From Dermatemys mawii (lineage: Eukaryota; Chordata; Testudines; Dermatemydidae), in the NCBI GenBank assembly GCA_007922305.1, contig ML677366.1:10973132-11037131 (forward strand): 64,000 nt of DNA, written 5' to 3'. The notes beneath the pieces are model-generated. The model saw nothing but the letters and a program-made list of their open reading frames with translations. It ran no database searches and was not told the origin of the DNA. Each line of letters begins with the position of its first letter. Positions within the stretch are counted from its first letter, which is position 1. A program made the translations under genes and the position numbers. Shown here in pieces: positions 22,456 to 34,692 of this stretch.

Positions 22456-22794
22456 TAGCCGAGAGAACTCTATGATGTTGGGGGCTGCATTCCAGCCCAT
22501 TCCTTATTTTGTAAAAAATGCCCTCAGTGGGTTCTGGGTCACAGCTTGTTCTGTATGTGGGAAGAAAGTCGCTTGGCATTATTAACCTACCTCAGCAGGG
22601 TGCTGTGAACCACAAAAGCACTTTGAGCTCCTGGGATGGGATGCTCAGGTGATGTAGAATTATAATAGTCATTCTCCATTAATAAGTATTTGTTTTCCAG
22701 GATAGAATCCACCCCAACCCCTTCCCCATCCAAAGATGCCTCCGCAGTTTCTTAATTCTAAAAAGAGGAAAAGAAAAACATCACTAGCTTCTAT

Positions 22795-23015
22795 TGAGCG
22801 AGGGATGAAATTAACCAAAGAACATTTGGGCCGAATATAAGGAATAGATAGTGGAATAGTCTTCTAAAGGATGCTGTGGGGACTCCTTTTTTCATTGTTT
22901 GTAACTGGAGTGGACAAAAGCACCTGAGAACATATCATAGGATTACTGGTAGTGCTGGTAGAGATAGTATGGTTTAATGACCTGATCGGCCTTTTCCATC
23001 TCCAATTTCTATGCT
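22795..23015 (+). mobile_element. LINE (CR1/L3-like) 3' tail
   Basis: Contains GGAATAGTCTTCTAAAGGAT, then GGAGTGGACAAAAGCACCTG, then GACCTGATCGGCCTTTTCCA and CTCCAATTTCTATG. This is the decayed ORF2 end and 3' UTR of a CR1-related LINE. A 72-codon minus-strand frame crossing it is a shadow. Confidence 0.65.
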
Positions 23016-23966
23016 TCCCCTCTTCCCAAATCCAGAAGACAATTCTCTTCACCAGTGTCCTCACCTGAGATGCCTCCATCACATGATGTGCCTTGCAGAA
23101 TGAAGCCTACGTCACACCCGCTGGCTTTCTGTGTCCACATAGCTGGGAGGAACACAAAGCTCTCTTGTGTTCCCTCTTAGAGACAAACGAGGTTGGCAGC
23201 AGATGAAACCAGGGCTCTGTCTAATATTTGGAGCACATCCCTTTAAAGAGGCCAGGCTGGAGCTGATGAGCCCTTTAAATGTTTGAAACGATTTAATTAA
23301 AGGTGACATTTTAAAAAGCAAACGTCATAGACGGTGACCTCATTGTGTGTCTCTTTTTCGCCGTCACTCAAGGTTAACAGCAGGTGAGAGCCTTTTCCCT
23401 TTTTTAAACTTTGTGAATGCAGCTGAAATCGCACCAGGAAAATCTCCTTCTATCAACCCACTTCATTTGCCTCACTGAAAAAATAAGCAGGAGGCAATCA
23501 GTCAATGTCTGGGTGGAGAGCTCAGAATATATTCCCCCATCAGTGCACAGCCACCAACCTACTCCTCATTAAGCTGCAATGATTCATGACTGGCTCGTCT
23601 GTCAGACACCAGATGACTTCAGCCCTGAATTGTCCTCAATGTTTGCAGGCATTTAACTCTAGAGGGGACAACATATGGGCTCCACCATGGATTGCTGTAG
23701 ACATTCTGAGCCTGGCTCTCTGCTCCGTCAAGCTAGCGTAACTCCATTGACTTCAGCAGAAGCACGACAATGTGAAACTGGCCTCAGGGAGTGAAGAATC
23801 AGCCCCTTTCTATTTAGCCCTGCAAATCGCTTTTTTGGGGGGAAAAAACCAAACAAAAATCAAAACAAATGAAAACAAAAACAACCTCCCCTCCCACAGG
23901 GGATTGAATTCTTTTCAGTAATGCACAGGGACACACAGGTGGCAGTAACAGTGTGTGTGTTCAAAC
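23016..23966. other. Intergenic; candidate conserved block 23260-23360; decayed MITE 23706-23812
   Basis: The interval 23260-23360 is AT-rich with GATTTAATTAAAGG and looks like unconstrained-repeat-free DNA. At 23706-23812 the ends GAGCCTGGCTCTCTGC and GAAGAATCAGCCCC, with CATTGACTTCAGCAG inside, match the palindromic 'gattctgc' MITE class. An A-rich run lies at 23832-23885. No coding signal. Confidence 0.4.
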
Positions 23967-24286
23967 CAGGGGTGGGTAATCTATGGCACGTGTGCCAAAA
24001 GTGGCACATGAGCTGATTTTCAGTGACACTCACACTGCCCGAGTCCTGGCCATCGGTCTGGGAGGGGAGTGGGGCTCGGTATTTTAATTTAATTTTAAAT
24101 TAAGCTTCATAAATATTTTAAAAACCTTATTTACTTTACATACAACAATAGTTTAGTTCTATATAATAGACTTACAGAAAGAGACCTCCAAAAAGCTTTA
24201 AGATGTATTACTGGCACACAAAACCTTAAATTAGAGTGAATAAATGAAGACTCCGCACACAGCTTCTGAAAGGTTGCTTGACCCAG
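23967..24286. mobile_element. hAT-superfamily MITE, 320 bp, with 8-bp target duplication (7/8)
   Basis: The left end CAGGGGTGGGTAATCTATGG and right end AAGGTTGCTTGACCCAG are diverged terminal inverted repeats. Flanks GTTCAAAC (23959-23966) and GTTCAAAT (24287-24294) match at seven of eight positions, as expected for an old hAT insertion. The interior has GGCACGTGTGCCAAAAGTGG near the left and an AT-rich middle. No transposase. Confidence 0.75.
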
Positions 24287-26483
24287 GTTCAAATTGTACT
24301 TCTAGGCTGCATTTGTATTTAGAGTTGAGCTAAACTGGATCAGTGCAGTGTAGGCATGTATTTCTGAAAATCAAAGGGGTTAGTGGCCTGTGACCTCAAT
24401 ATTCAAGTGCGACTGGTGATGTTCAACAGCCGGCCTGGATGTGCAAAGGTCAGCTGGGCTCCAAGTGTGGCACTTTCCATAACAATAGTAGCTACAGCAC
24501 ATGCCAGTTTATCATAGCTTAGAAAGGAGAATGGCCTATTTACAGTTAATATAGCCACGTAAAAGCTCCCCTCTGAGTTTAGACAGGGTCTATCCATGGG
24601 CTGCTCTGCCCTGGGAAATTTCAGCATTTCAGAATGTAATGACAAGTCGTGGAAACTAATTAAATGCTAAATATGCCTTAGCACTCAGTGTAGACAGGAG
24701 CGGTCTTGTTAAACATCATGTGAGGAGTTTGCTGGAGCTAACCATAATCCACGGAGACAATATGGTAGTTATCTGCAGGTCATCTCCTATCACAACGTAA
24801 TTTCCCAGGACTGACAAGTCCCATATTAGTAAGGATGACTAGGGATCTTAGGGGCCTGTAATCAGTGCACATTCTGTGCATCTGTTACATCACTCATAGT
24901 CTCATTTCATCTTGAGTTTGCAGCCGGAGTGGAGCATAGTTTCCAGCCTGGCAGTGCTGGGGACTTTGAGGTATTACAACCGTGTCTACATCTCATTACT
25001 GCATGGCTCTCCAGTCTGAATTCTAAGAGCATGCAGCTGCCATTGGGATGCCCGTCTCCCACTTTACATCGTACTGATACCACATAGAGAAATGACTTTA
25101 AATAAACCTTACCGTGAGCAAATCGGGCAGTTGGCTTCCTATCCATCCCATTTGTTCAAATAAAGTGCTACCTGCATGTGCGAAAATAGGGGGGCCTTGC
25201 TACTTTTGTGGGCACAATCCATTGTGGATGCAAAATGGGTGCATGATATTGGGGGTCAGAGCTGAACATTTGCCCCATGGGAGCTGCTGTGGACCCTCTC
25301 TTGTCCCCTAGCCACAGAGAGTCAGGAGACGCAGAACATTCCAATCTATGTAAGTAAAAAGGAATCTTGAAACTCATTCTAGATAAGGATTTTTGGTCAT
25401 GGCTTTGAACACTCTTCCACTAATGAAATATGTATTATGACATGTTGCCTAGCAATGACCAGAGCTCCCTGAATATTCAAGAGATGAAATATACAGTGGG
25501 GCGAGGAGAGGAGGGAGCAGTTTTTGCTATGAAATAAAATCAAAGATGAAAAACTGCAGCAAACGGACATGGATTCGGCCGGGTTTCTAACCTTTTACTG
25601 GTAATCGTCGAAGGGAAGGTTTTCCTTGGTAAAGTGACTGCACTGGCCAGACTCATTTACCAGCTGGGTGGAAATGTCTCTGGCGGAGGACTTGAACGAG
25701 ATAAAAGCAGACAGACTGTCAGAAAGCACTTATCTGTCAGGCACCAAAAAGGTTTATTTTTTGTCACTGCCTGCTGATGTGCGTCCTGACAGGGTGTCCT
25801 GTGGTGTTTCCTTCTCTCTCGCTGTCAAACTGCCAGAGCTGATTAAAGTGAACTGGGCTCATCCACGAAGTGGGTTTTACTGAAACAGACAAATTAGAAA
25901 ACCCTCATAGTCAGGTGGCTCCTCATTTCGGGAGAGGTGGGTCAGCTCAGGGTGGGAGGGGGATCCTGGCTTGCAGCATTTCACGGCAGACCTTGGATAT
26001 TTTGTCATTTTTATGCTGGCCGTTCACCCTGGTGAATATTCAGAGTGCTCTGTTTTTTCCACTTCCCAGGTGTTGCTTCTGTTGCTGAATAGTTCAAGTG
26101 GTCACCATGTGAACATCCAAAGCACCTCTGCAAAACAGCCTCTTTATGAAAAAATATGCACCACATTTACCTCCCCGTGGAGTGCTGGGCATATCAGGAG
26201 AAAGGGGATAAAAACTCCTTTTGTGAAAGGAGATTGTCTCATCATTTCAGGCCAGCCACTGGAGTCTTTGCAGAGGCCAGCTGTTAATGAATGGGCTGCA
26301 AAAGCCTGGTCGTTCAATTGACAGCCAGTCCTGTATATAATGATTCTGCTACTTCCAAAGAGGCACACTCAATCCATCTACTTATGTGGCCACCATTAGC
26401 GTAGCATCTGGGGGCCTCCCAATCTTTAATGTATCCTCACAATGCCGCTGCGAGATAGGGAAATGCTCTGATTGCCTTTTGCC
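24287..26483. other. Intergenic, no gene seen; possible conserved blocks
   Basis: Repeat-poor. Frames of up to 116 codons (25971-26321) show no domain. The parts 25540-25900 and 26100-26340 have low CpG content and balanced composition without repeat structure, the usual look of conserved non-coding DNA, but this needs alignment. Confidence 0.4.
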
Positions 26484-26580
26484 GGATTCACAGAGTTTAA
26501 GGCCCGAAGGTCTGGTCTGACCTCCTGTCGGTCACATTTGACTCAGTTACCCCTTTGTCGAGCCCAATAACTTGTGTCAG
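26484..26580 (-). mobile_element. CR1-like LINE 3'-end fragment, reverse orientation
   Basis: GATTCACAGAGTTTAAGGCC, then GAAGGTCTGGTCTGACCTCC, reads as the reverse complement of a CR1-family 3' terminus. About 95 bp, well diverged. Confidence 0.6.
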
Positions 26581-27261
26581 ATAAAAGCACATCGTGAAGA
26601 GAGACACCTAGTGCTGATCCAAAGACAGCATGAGATGGAGAATCTCTCGTTTGCTCCAATGGTTAAACGCTGCCACTGTTACAAATATGGGCTTAGTTTC
26701 TGAACTGCATTTTTCTGGCTCAGCTTTGGTGGGGTACTGAGAGACAGGGGCTAAGTGGCTTGATTAGTGTTGCATAAGGAGTCCTTGGTAGAGCAAGGTA
26801 TTGAGTCCCTGGTTAGCACCCAGTCACTGATCTTTCTTCCTGGCTGAAGCAGGAGGTCTTTGAGGGGCCTTTGCTTAGGAGCAGTGCAATTGGTATCAGC
26901 ATGCTGGAAAGAGCAGGCCTTTTTCATTTGTCTCCAAGTGATGCCATAAGAGTGTGGAGTAGCAGCTCAGACCTTCAGGTGGGCAACAGCTCTGCTGAGC
27001 ACACCAGAGGAGAGAAGGGGCAAAGGCAGCTTGAAGCTACCCTTCCTCTCTCCTGATCCTGTGTGCATTTAGCTCTGCTCCTGGAACAATTTAAAGTAGC
27101 CTCAGGGTTGTTACCCCAGCAGAGAGCAGCTTGCATAAGCCATACCCTGGGGGTGATATAGAGTCAGCTATGTTGGTTGGCAGAGTCCCCCACTACCTCG
27201 TTAGGCTAGAGAGCAGTGCAAAGGCTAGCATCTAGCCCACTGTATTTAGTCCAACACTGTG
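26581..27261. other. Intergenic, no gene seen
   Basis: No coding or repeat structure that I can define. Confidence 0.4.
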
Positions 27262-27705
27262 TTATTGGACATAGATTGACAAGCTGGAGGGAGTTCATTG
27301 AAGAGGAATGAAAATGATCAGGGCTCTGGAGAGAATGACTTGTTATGATGGATTTAACAGAGCTAGAAACATTCAATTTGGTTAAGGGATGATTAAGAGG
27401 GGACCTAACAAGGGTAAAACTGTTTGAAGAGTGTAAACACCAAGGATGAAGATGAATTATTGAGGGTAGTGCATGGGAATAGAGTAGAAAAAATCCAAGC
27501 TGCAGATGAGGAGAAACAGCCTCAGACAGGCTGAGGAAATGTCTCGTCAGGCAGTGGTGGAAGCCTTAGGCCATCATTTGGGACTTTACAATTAGGCTGG
27601 AAAAAGACTCGTGTCTGTGCAATAGGAAACATTCCTGCCATGGCAGGAAGATGGACAGAATGATCTAACAGGTTATTTCCACCTTTAACTTTGATCCTCA
27701 CTGTC
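27262..27705 (+). mobile_element. LINE (CR1/L3-like) 3' region, decayed
   Basis: The order of phrases fits the degenerate end of a CR1-type ORF2 and its 3' UTR: GATTGACAAGCTGGAGGG, then ATTAAGAGGGGACCTAACAA, then a 'glycine-rich sandwich' region, AACATTCCTGCCATGGCAGG, and GATCTAACAGGTTATTTCCA. It is missing the promoter and most of ORF2, and its frames are broken. Confidence 0.6.
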
Positions 27706-28208
27706 TCTGTTCTTGTCAGTTTCATGCGCTGCATTTTGCCCAGTGTATGTAGACAGCTGAAATTTCTGCCCCGGTCCTGCTTTGTAAAAGCTTTCTCGGT
27801 TTCATCATTTTGACAGGCCGACTCTATTAAATTATCCATTCCCCCTGGATTTGGGAGGTAGAGGAGGCATGCTGTTAAAAAGTTCCTGACAACACCCTTC
27901 AGTGCGGCAAATTCAGGCAGGGCAGCCGAGTTGGTTTTAATGATGCTTGCCAAGGTTGTATCTTCTTTTTTCCCCTTTCATTCTGAGCAGATGTGTAACA
28001 GGGCACCTGAGGAGTAAACGGCAACCAGACGGGAAGCACCAGGCACTTGCTCCATTGCTCATTTTTCTGATGGAAGGAAACTGTTCTCTCCAGGATGGTG
28101 GTTTGTTTCGGAGCTGTCTAAGGTGTGTGGAGCACTCACTTTACCCTCTCTCATCAGTGATTGGATACAGGAACAAGGTTATATCCTCTTCCCCTTCTGA
28201 CTCTCACT
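27706..28208. other. Intergenic, no gene seen; unique-looking block
   Basis: A minus-strand frame of 143 codons at 27522-27953 overlaps the preceding LINE and has no domain. The part 27720-27950 looks unique and could be conserved non-coding sequence. No features beyond that. Confidence 0.4.
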
Positions 28209-28508
28209 CAGGTCTGGTCTACATTGGGAGGAGGGGATCGATCTAAGTTACGCAACTTCAGCTATGTGAATAACGTAGCTGAAGTTGACGTGCTTAGATC
28301 CACTTACCGTGGCGTCTTCACTGTGGTAAGTCAACAGCTGCCACTCCCCTGTCGACTCCACCTGCGCCTCTCATGGCCGTGGAGTACAGGAGTCAACTGG
28401 AGAGCGCTTGAGGATCGATTTATCTCATCTAGACTTGACGCGATAAATCGACCCCCCACTGAATCGATCGCTACCCGCCTGTCCGGTGGTTAGTGTAGAC
28501 AGACCCTG
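28209..28508. mobile_element. hAT-like MITE, 300 bp, with internal hairpin
   Basis: The left end CAGGTCTGGTCTACATT and the reverse complement of the right end CAGGGTCTGTCTACACTAAC are terminal inverted repeats. Inside, AACTTCAGCTA and TAGCTGAAGTT form a perfect 11-bp hairpin arm around an 11-base loop, flanked further out by GATCTAAG/CTTAGATC. Several GATCGAT boxes occur. Non-coding; I see no matching 8-bp flanks. Confidence 0.75.
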
Positions 28509-29204
28509 TGAATCAAGGCAGAGGAACTAATTGTCTGCCTTGTTTAATAGACCAACCTGGGGCTGCTTAACATTTGTTGACTATGTTGTTAAACTCTGAA
28601 ATAAACAGAATCATCATCAGATTTTTAAGTAAAAGTTACGCTCTCAGAAGCAGCTTTATTTGAACTAACTGAGAAGGCAAATGTGTTTAGTTGCTAACCT
28701 GCAGGCCGAAAGGACTGTACCTTGCATTCCTTTCAATGTTACTTACATATAACCAAGCAAACCAGGTCCCCCAGAACGCCAGTTTTGGGGTCCAGGGTAC
28801 AGGTCAGACACATTTGCGTAAGAAGCCAGGCTCTTGTAAATTACAAGTGATGTCTCAATAAACAGATACTCACTCCAGCGCTGAATCAGAAAACATGAGC
28901 TCAAGTCACAGCCCTCCAGGGGATTTCAAAGGGATGTTACTCAATACCTGCCTGATGCCACCACTTCTCCTCAAAAGAGGTATCAGACCAGGGGACAAGG
29001 TGTTAGATTTCCTGGCTTCTGTTCTTGGACCTGCCAAAGACTTGTGGCATGACCTTGGGGAAGCTCCATCACCTTGCCTCAACTTCCTCATCAACCTGCC
29101 AGGAATAAATAATTAGTAACGTGACCAATGTTTTCAGATACAGGGTGGAAAGGCACTTTAATAAGTTATTACATCATTACTTCAGAAATCAGGTACTGAG
29201 AGTG
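28509..29204. other. Intergenic, no gene seen
   Basis: No coding or repeat structure that I can define; AT-moderate. Confidence 0.4.
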
Positions 29205-29960
29205 TTCATAGACTCATTGATTTTTAAGGCCAAAGTGGACCACTCTACTAATCTAATCTGACCTCCTGCATAACACCAGCCCATAGAACCTCTCCCAATA
29301 ATATCTGCATCAAGCCCATAACTTCTGTCTGAGTGATGGCATATCTTTTAAGAAGATATCCTGTCTTGGTTAAAACTCTAAATAATAGAGAATCTACCAC
29401 ATCTCTAGGTAAGTTGTTCCAATGGTTAATTATTCTCATTCTTTAAAAAAATATACTTTATTCCTAGTCTGAATGTATCTAGTTTCAGCTTCCTGCCATA
29501 GGCTGTTCTAACTTTTTTCCGTTAGCTAAAAAACCATCTACTACCAGAAATCCCTTCCCCATCCAGGTACTTGTAACTTGTAGGCCAGGCTGAATCACTT
29601 CTAACCTTCTCTTGAATAAGCTAGATAGATTTTGCTTCACAACCCTGTCACTGTAAGACATGTTTTCCAAATCTTGAATCATTCATATAGCTCTTTTTTT
29701 AATCCTTTCCAATTTTCCAACACCCTTTTTGAAGTATGGAGCACCAGAACTGACATAGTATTCCAGTAAAGGTCTCCCTAAAGCTGTATTCAGAGGTAAC
29801 ATCACTTCCTTACTTCTATGCGATGTTCCTCTGCTTATACATCCAAGCATCACAGTAACCCTTTTAGCCCACAGCATTGCACTGGGAGCTCAAGTTCAAC
29901 TGGTTACTTACCATGACCCTTAAATCCTTTTCAGTGTTCCTGCATTCCAGAAAGTGTTCA
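29205..29960 (-). mobile_element. CR1-family LINE 3' region, reverse orientation
   Basis: Starts TCATAGACTCATTGATTTTT, then AAGGCCAAAGTGGACCACTC and TAATCTGACCTCCTGCATAA, the reverse complement of a CR1-family 3' UTR. Minus-strand frames at 29439-29248, 29682-29485 and 29877-29683 carry degenerate CR1 ORF2 C-terminal signatures (NHWNNLPRDVV, then the 'RLGCISRGTSHRSKEV' type phrase). At least three frameshifts and several stops make it dead. It is an old subfamily, more diverged than the 14.4 kb copy. Confidence 0.75.
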
Positions 29961-31739
29961 GTGCAGACTCTCAGGTAACGTATTTTTGACTTGATCAATG
30001 TTTAAAATTAGGGATAGGTCGAGGAACTGGAGTTCTGATCTAAACTGGCTTAAATTAAGCAAGGGTTCAGGGTTTGGGTTGGAGGGTGAACCCTATTTGG
30101 GGCTGGGGTTTTAACTATCATATCTTGAGAGCTCTTCTTGTAAGATTTCAGCCCCAAATGGCAGCATCCTTGGAAATCAGCTGTTCACACAAGATTCCTG
30201 CCATCTTCTGCTAAATCCAAGCCACATTTGGACAAGTGCTCCCTTTGTGCTTGGATCTGACCTGGAATAAAAGCTGGGAGATCAAGTTCCGATCTAGGGA
30301 TTCAAATCCAAGCCAACGCATCCCTGAAATGTGGGGTTCGATTTCAGTTTCAAGTTGGGGGGCCATCTCTGTAAAACATGGAAGATGGCATTAGACTTAT
30401 AAAAATGGACTGATGTTACTCCTCTTATGACAGTGACATTTGACAAGTACATAGGAGAGAAACGGTGCAAGAAAAGAGGTGGGAGAAATTTTTTTAAAAT
30501 TCATGTCAACAAGATGGGGGAGGAAGGAGGAAGATTATGCCCCCAAACCCTTGGTGTGGAGTCAAAGGAAAACTATATCATTAGGGTAGCGGAAGGGGCT
30601 AACATTATACATGTGAGAAGGGGAGAGAGAAGAAATTTAGACAGAGGGAAATGAGATTTTACTGGCCTGCATGTGTATGTGATGAAAGAGAGACTTCTGT
30701 CCTCTGCTGGATAGAACGTTAGACCAGTTCAAATCCGTGCAATTCTGTTGCCCTCAGAGCCCAAAAAGGTTTCCTTAATATTACACACAGACTCATAGAG
30801 GGTCTGTCCTAATGCCACTAGAGATTACGGATCAAATGAAAAGGGCCTGCAGTAGAAGACCCTTAGTTCTGTCCCTATGACGCCAGGGCTGTGGAATTAT
30901 GTGATCCTTCTTCTACATTGCACAAGATTCTTGAGTTGCTGTGGGACCAGCACAAAGGAGTCTTAGATACACCCAATAAGAACCAATCATAAATGGCTGG
31001 TTGTTGCACCACCATATGAAAAAGCTCAGAACCTCTTAGAGTCACCAGGACTTTGATGATGTTTTCAAGAAGGAGGTATTAATTCAAATAGAAAAGCTCA
31101 TGCTACTTAGAAGTGAGTGAGCGAAGGCAGCTCTCAGATGTGCTGTTTTCCAAGGAAAGAGGAGGCTACATTTTTACAGGAGCCCTAAGATTTGAATTGC
31201 CTCTAAACTAACTTCTGTCATCTGCACCATCCTTTGCTGATTTGTTACTACCCAGGTTGTGCTCTTTGGTTCTGTTGTTTTATGTTTGCCCAATCTTAGT
31301 TTCTAATGAACAGCCAGAAAGGAAAAATGCATCAAAGCAAAGCCTTTGTAAAGTCCTGGTGTGTTAAGATCTCTTCAGCTTTGTTTCCTGTAACACATCA
31401 AGACAGCAGCTGTAGTTCATAGCGCAGTCATCTAGGGTCCAAACCATGCAGGAGGCAACTAACTCTTGGGAAGAGGAACTTTCATCTGCTAATCTGTACA
31501 GAGCAGATGACTCCACTCATGTGCGTCAGCTGCAGCCACGCTGAAAGCTGAGGTTTAAAAAGAAAGGGATTTTCACTGCAAATGAGTTCCATGACTATTA
31601 CTGCAAATGCTCCTAAGAAGGAAGGCCCTACATTCCAATCCTCTACCTTCTAACTGTTCACTGATACTAATGATTGTTACAACTGCTAACACCAAATGGT
31701 TTGCATAGCAGCCTAAGCGGACACGGGGTTTTACAAACA
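29961..31739. other. Intergenic; possible decayed repeat at 30003-30380
   Basis: The 30003-30380 stretch (AGGGATAGGTCGAGG at the left, GGGGGGCCATCTCTG at the right) reads like an old interspersed repeat with AGGGATGGG-type ends, but the ends do not pair well. No credible gene; the 75-codon frame at 30427-30654 has no domain. Confidence 0.35.
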
Positions 31740-33160
31740 TCCAGTGCGACAGGATCCTTGCCTCTAAGAGCTTGTCATTTGCAAGATGAGGCAAAGAAAG
31801 CAAAACGTGGACAAGAGGAAAAAGGAAGAGGCAGAGAGAGGACTGAGGAAGACTACAAGACAGAAGGCTTTTTGGGAAAAAGGGTCTGACAGGAGGAAAA
31901 GGGCATTAGATGGACAACAGAGGGGGATGCCACCAAACAGAAGGGAAAACATGGTAGAAAGCAAGAAGCCAAGAGCAGCCAGAGGAGATGAAGGGAGAGG
32001 GTTGGGTGGACCATGGGATAGGCAGGAGGGAGAGCAGAACTGTAGGTAGAGGAAAGGTGAAGCAGGATCATGAAGGTAAGAAAGAGGCACTTGAATCTGC
32101 TCTGGTAAGAGATAGGGAGACAATGGACAGATTCAAGGCGAGGATGGTGATGTGGACCAATAGGAGGGAGAAGAGGAGGACTTTAGCAGCAGATGGATTG
32201 ACTGGAGGCCAGAGAAGAGACGGTGACACTGACCAACTGCGATGGCTGAAAAACGTTAATTTCTAACATAGGACATATAAAGTAAGTCAAGTCAGTGGTT
32301 TTTTCTCCCACTTTCTCACACTCTTTTATTGTTTCCCAAAGATTTCTAGTTGCAAAACAGTAATGGAAAGAGGAACCTTCTCCCTCCAACACTTTACACT
32401 TTTAAATATACCACTTTCTCTTTCACTGTCAAAAGTTGGAAGTGGTCCGACGGAGGGGAAACCACCACCATTTTAAATTATTTTTTTAAAAATGTACAGA
32501 AAATTCTGGTTTTCTTCCCCCACCAAATGTTTCATTAAAAATCGTTTTCCCCTCCCAACATTTGTCATTTAAACAATTTATTTTTTCTTTCCCATGTTTT
32601 TCTATTTTGAAAAGATTTTGAAAAATAAAAAAAATAGATTTTAAATTAAGCACTGCCTTTTGGTGGAAAATATACAAGCTTCCCTAGTAACCAAGGCTTG
32701 GACCAGGGCTTTAGCAGTACAGACAGTGAGGAAAAGACAGACCTATGTTCTATAGAGAAAGAAATGAGTCATTGAGAGCCTGGATATGGGGAGAGAAGGA
32801 TAGTGACACTATGAGCCTGAGACGTACAAGGGACTATGGCGTTCTCAGCGAGGAGAGAGAAGGCAGGAATAGAGAAGGTACATTTTGGAGAGACTGAGTG
32901 TGAGGTGGCAGTTGAACATCTTGGAGAAGGTGCCAAAGGGTCATGAGGGAATGGGCAGGGTAGAGAAGTAGCTGTGAGAATTATCCATACAAAGTTGTAA
33001 CTGAATTCCTGGGAAGAGATGAAGTTGTCAAGACCCTACAAGGGGCAAGTCGAAGGGACTGAGGATATAAACCATTGGAAACTCCAAGGGCTAGGGGAAG
33101 AGAAGAACTGCTAAAGGCAACCTGGAAGGGACACTCAGAAAGGAAAGAGAAGGAAATCTG
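31740..33160 (-). repeat. Strongly purine-rich block, probably a decayed LINE/SINE copy in reverse
   Basis: Two purine-rich runs (31785-32220 and 32700-33150) flank an AT-rich part (32380-32680). The start, AGGATCCTTGCCTCTAAGAG with CTTGTCATTTGCAAG, resembles the reverse complement of the L2-type SINE tail (compare 43720-43760 and 52005-52130). A pyrimidine-rich run also precedes the tail at 51750-51900 in the opposite orientation, suggesting one family. The 119-codon minus-strand and 92-codon plus-strand frames are low-complexity products of the skew. Confidence 0.35.
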
Positions 33161-34477
33161 CTTAGCAAACTTCCTCTTCTAAAAACCAGAAAGAACAGAC
33201 CGTAATACGTGTTGGTCACTATACTGCCAGGAGGGCCGTGAAGAGGCCTTCTCTAGCAGTTTTGAGCTTGCATGTTCAAATAGCTACATCTCATCTTCTG
33301 AGAGATTTCTGTACTATGGTGAACAGAATTTGACCAGAGGAACAGGCAGTTGCATTATTTACCGTTTCATAAGTTAAAAGCAGTGGATGATGGCACTGTG
33401 GGTATTAGTGTCTCCAATGGGATCTATTGTGCTCCTGGAAAAGAAGCAAGCATTTTCCACAGGACTTCAATCAATAAAAGACTTGTCTTAATTTCTATTG
33501 ATTTATTTGCCTGTTATTCTCTTCTTTCTGAGTTTCTGATGATAAGAAAACCAACACCCTGTGAGGTGCTTTGAGCCCTTTCATTGTTCTGTTATGTGTC
33601 AGTCACTGGAGCAGCAGCAGCTACAGCAAAGAGCTCATGCAAAATCCATTTTGTTTAGGGAAAACCAAGATTCCTCGAGGAAATGGAGCACTGAAAAACA
33701 CTCAGCTGTCTTGGGGCATAGTTGGTTCTTTCCAACAAGATACTTGAAGGAATTATGTGTGGCTTAGCCTCATGATGGTGACAAAAGCTACTTATCCAGC
33801 TATAGCAGCATTAAAACTTCCCAGGCATAAAGGGCTGGAATACTAGTGCTTTTACTTCTGATACAGGCAGCTTTTCCCCCAAGACATCTGGCGTCTGTGG
33901 TGCTCTGTTTACAAGACATACAGGTTTTATGCTACTCTCAGCTCAATAGGATCAAGCCAGTGTAACAAAACCTCCTCTCTATGCCCGAGAGGAGGCAGAG
34001 CAGTAACCTCTAGAGATTACTTCTTGCCAGCAGTGGAATTATGTAAGGGTGTCCCTTGACTAGAGAACGTCCAAGGGAGAGGGAGTTGGGGTAGAACCAA
34101 GGCCTGACTGCCAGACTGCTGAGCAGAGAACATGCTTCATCTAATCAGCTCTGGAGCAGACCCTGGCCTGTTGAGTCTGAATAAATTACCATGCTGTCTC
34201 CAACAGCTGTGTGTTATCTTCTGCTCCCCTTCCAAGCCTGCCCCCTGCTGGGCATGTGACAGCACAGTTTCTGATATTAGCCTCGTAGAATAAAGTTGTC
34301 TTTGCCTTCCCAACCTAACGACTGGAGGAAGAGAACAAGGCTATTGAGGCTTTGTTCTCATTTCACTGGTGTCTTCCCAGCTCTTAGTGCTTGCTCTGAT
34401 TCACTGCTTCTTTCTGAGGGAGGGGACCTTTATCCTCTCCATGCCCTCAAACCCTTCTCTTGTAGCTGAACTTAGCA
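33161..34477. other. Intergenic, no gene seen
   Basis: No credible coding sequence. The 33950-34260 part may be an old repeat (it has a CCTCTCTATGCCCGAGAGGAGG hairpin), but I cannot name it. Confidence 0.35.
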
Positions 34478-34692
34478 TGGTCTAGTGATTGGAGCAGAGC
34501 TGTGAGAGTCAGGTTTCCAGGGCCTATTCCCAGCTCTGGCACAGACTCACCGAGTGGACTAATCGCTCCGTGACTCAGTTTCCCCATTTGTAAGATGGAT
34601 AATACTTACACCACTCAGTAAGTGCTGGCAAAGGGCTTGATGCTCTTTGGATGAGTGCAGCTGTAAAAGTGCAATGTATTATTATTATCTGA
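34478..34692 (+). mobile_element. MIR-type SINE
   Basis: The tRNA-like head (GCATGGTCTAGTGATTGGAG, B-box-like GGCCTATTCCC) is followed by the MIR core (GACTCAGTTTCCCCATTTGT, AAGATGGATAATACTTACAC) and the tail with TGCAATGTATTATTATTATC, an L2-type end. Nearly full length, about 215 bp. Confidence 0.8.
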
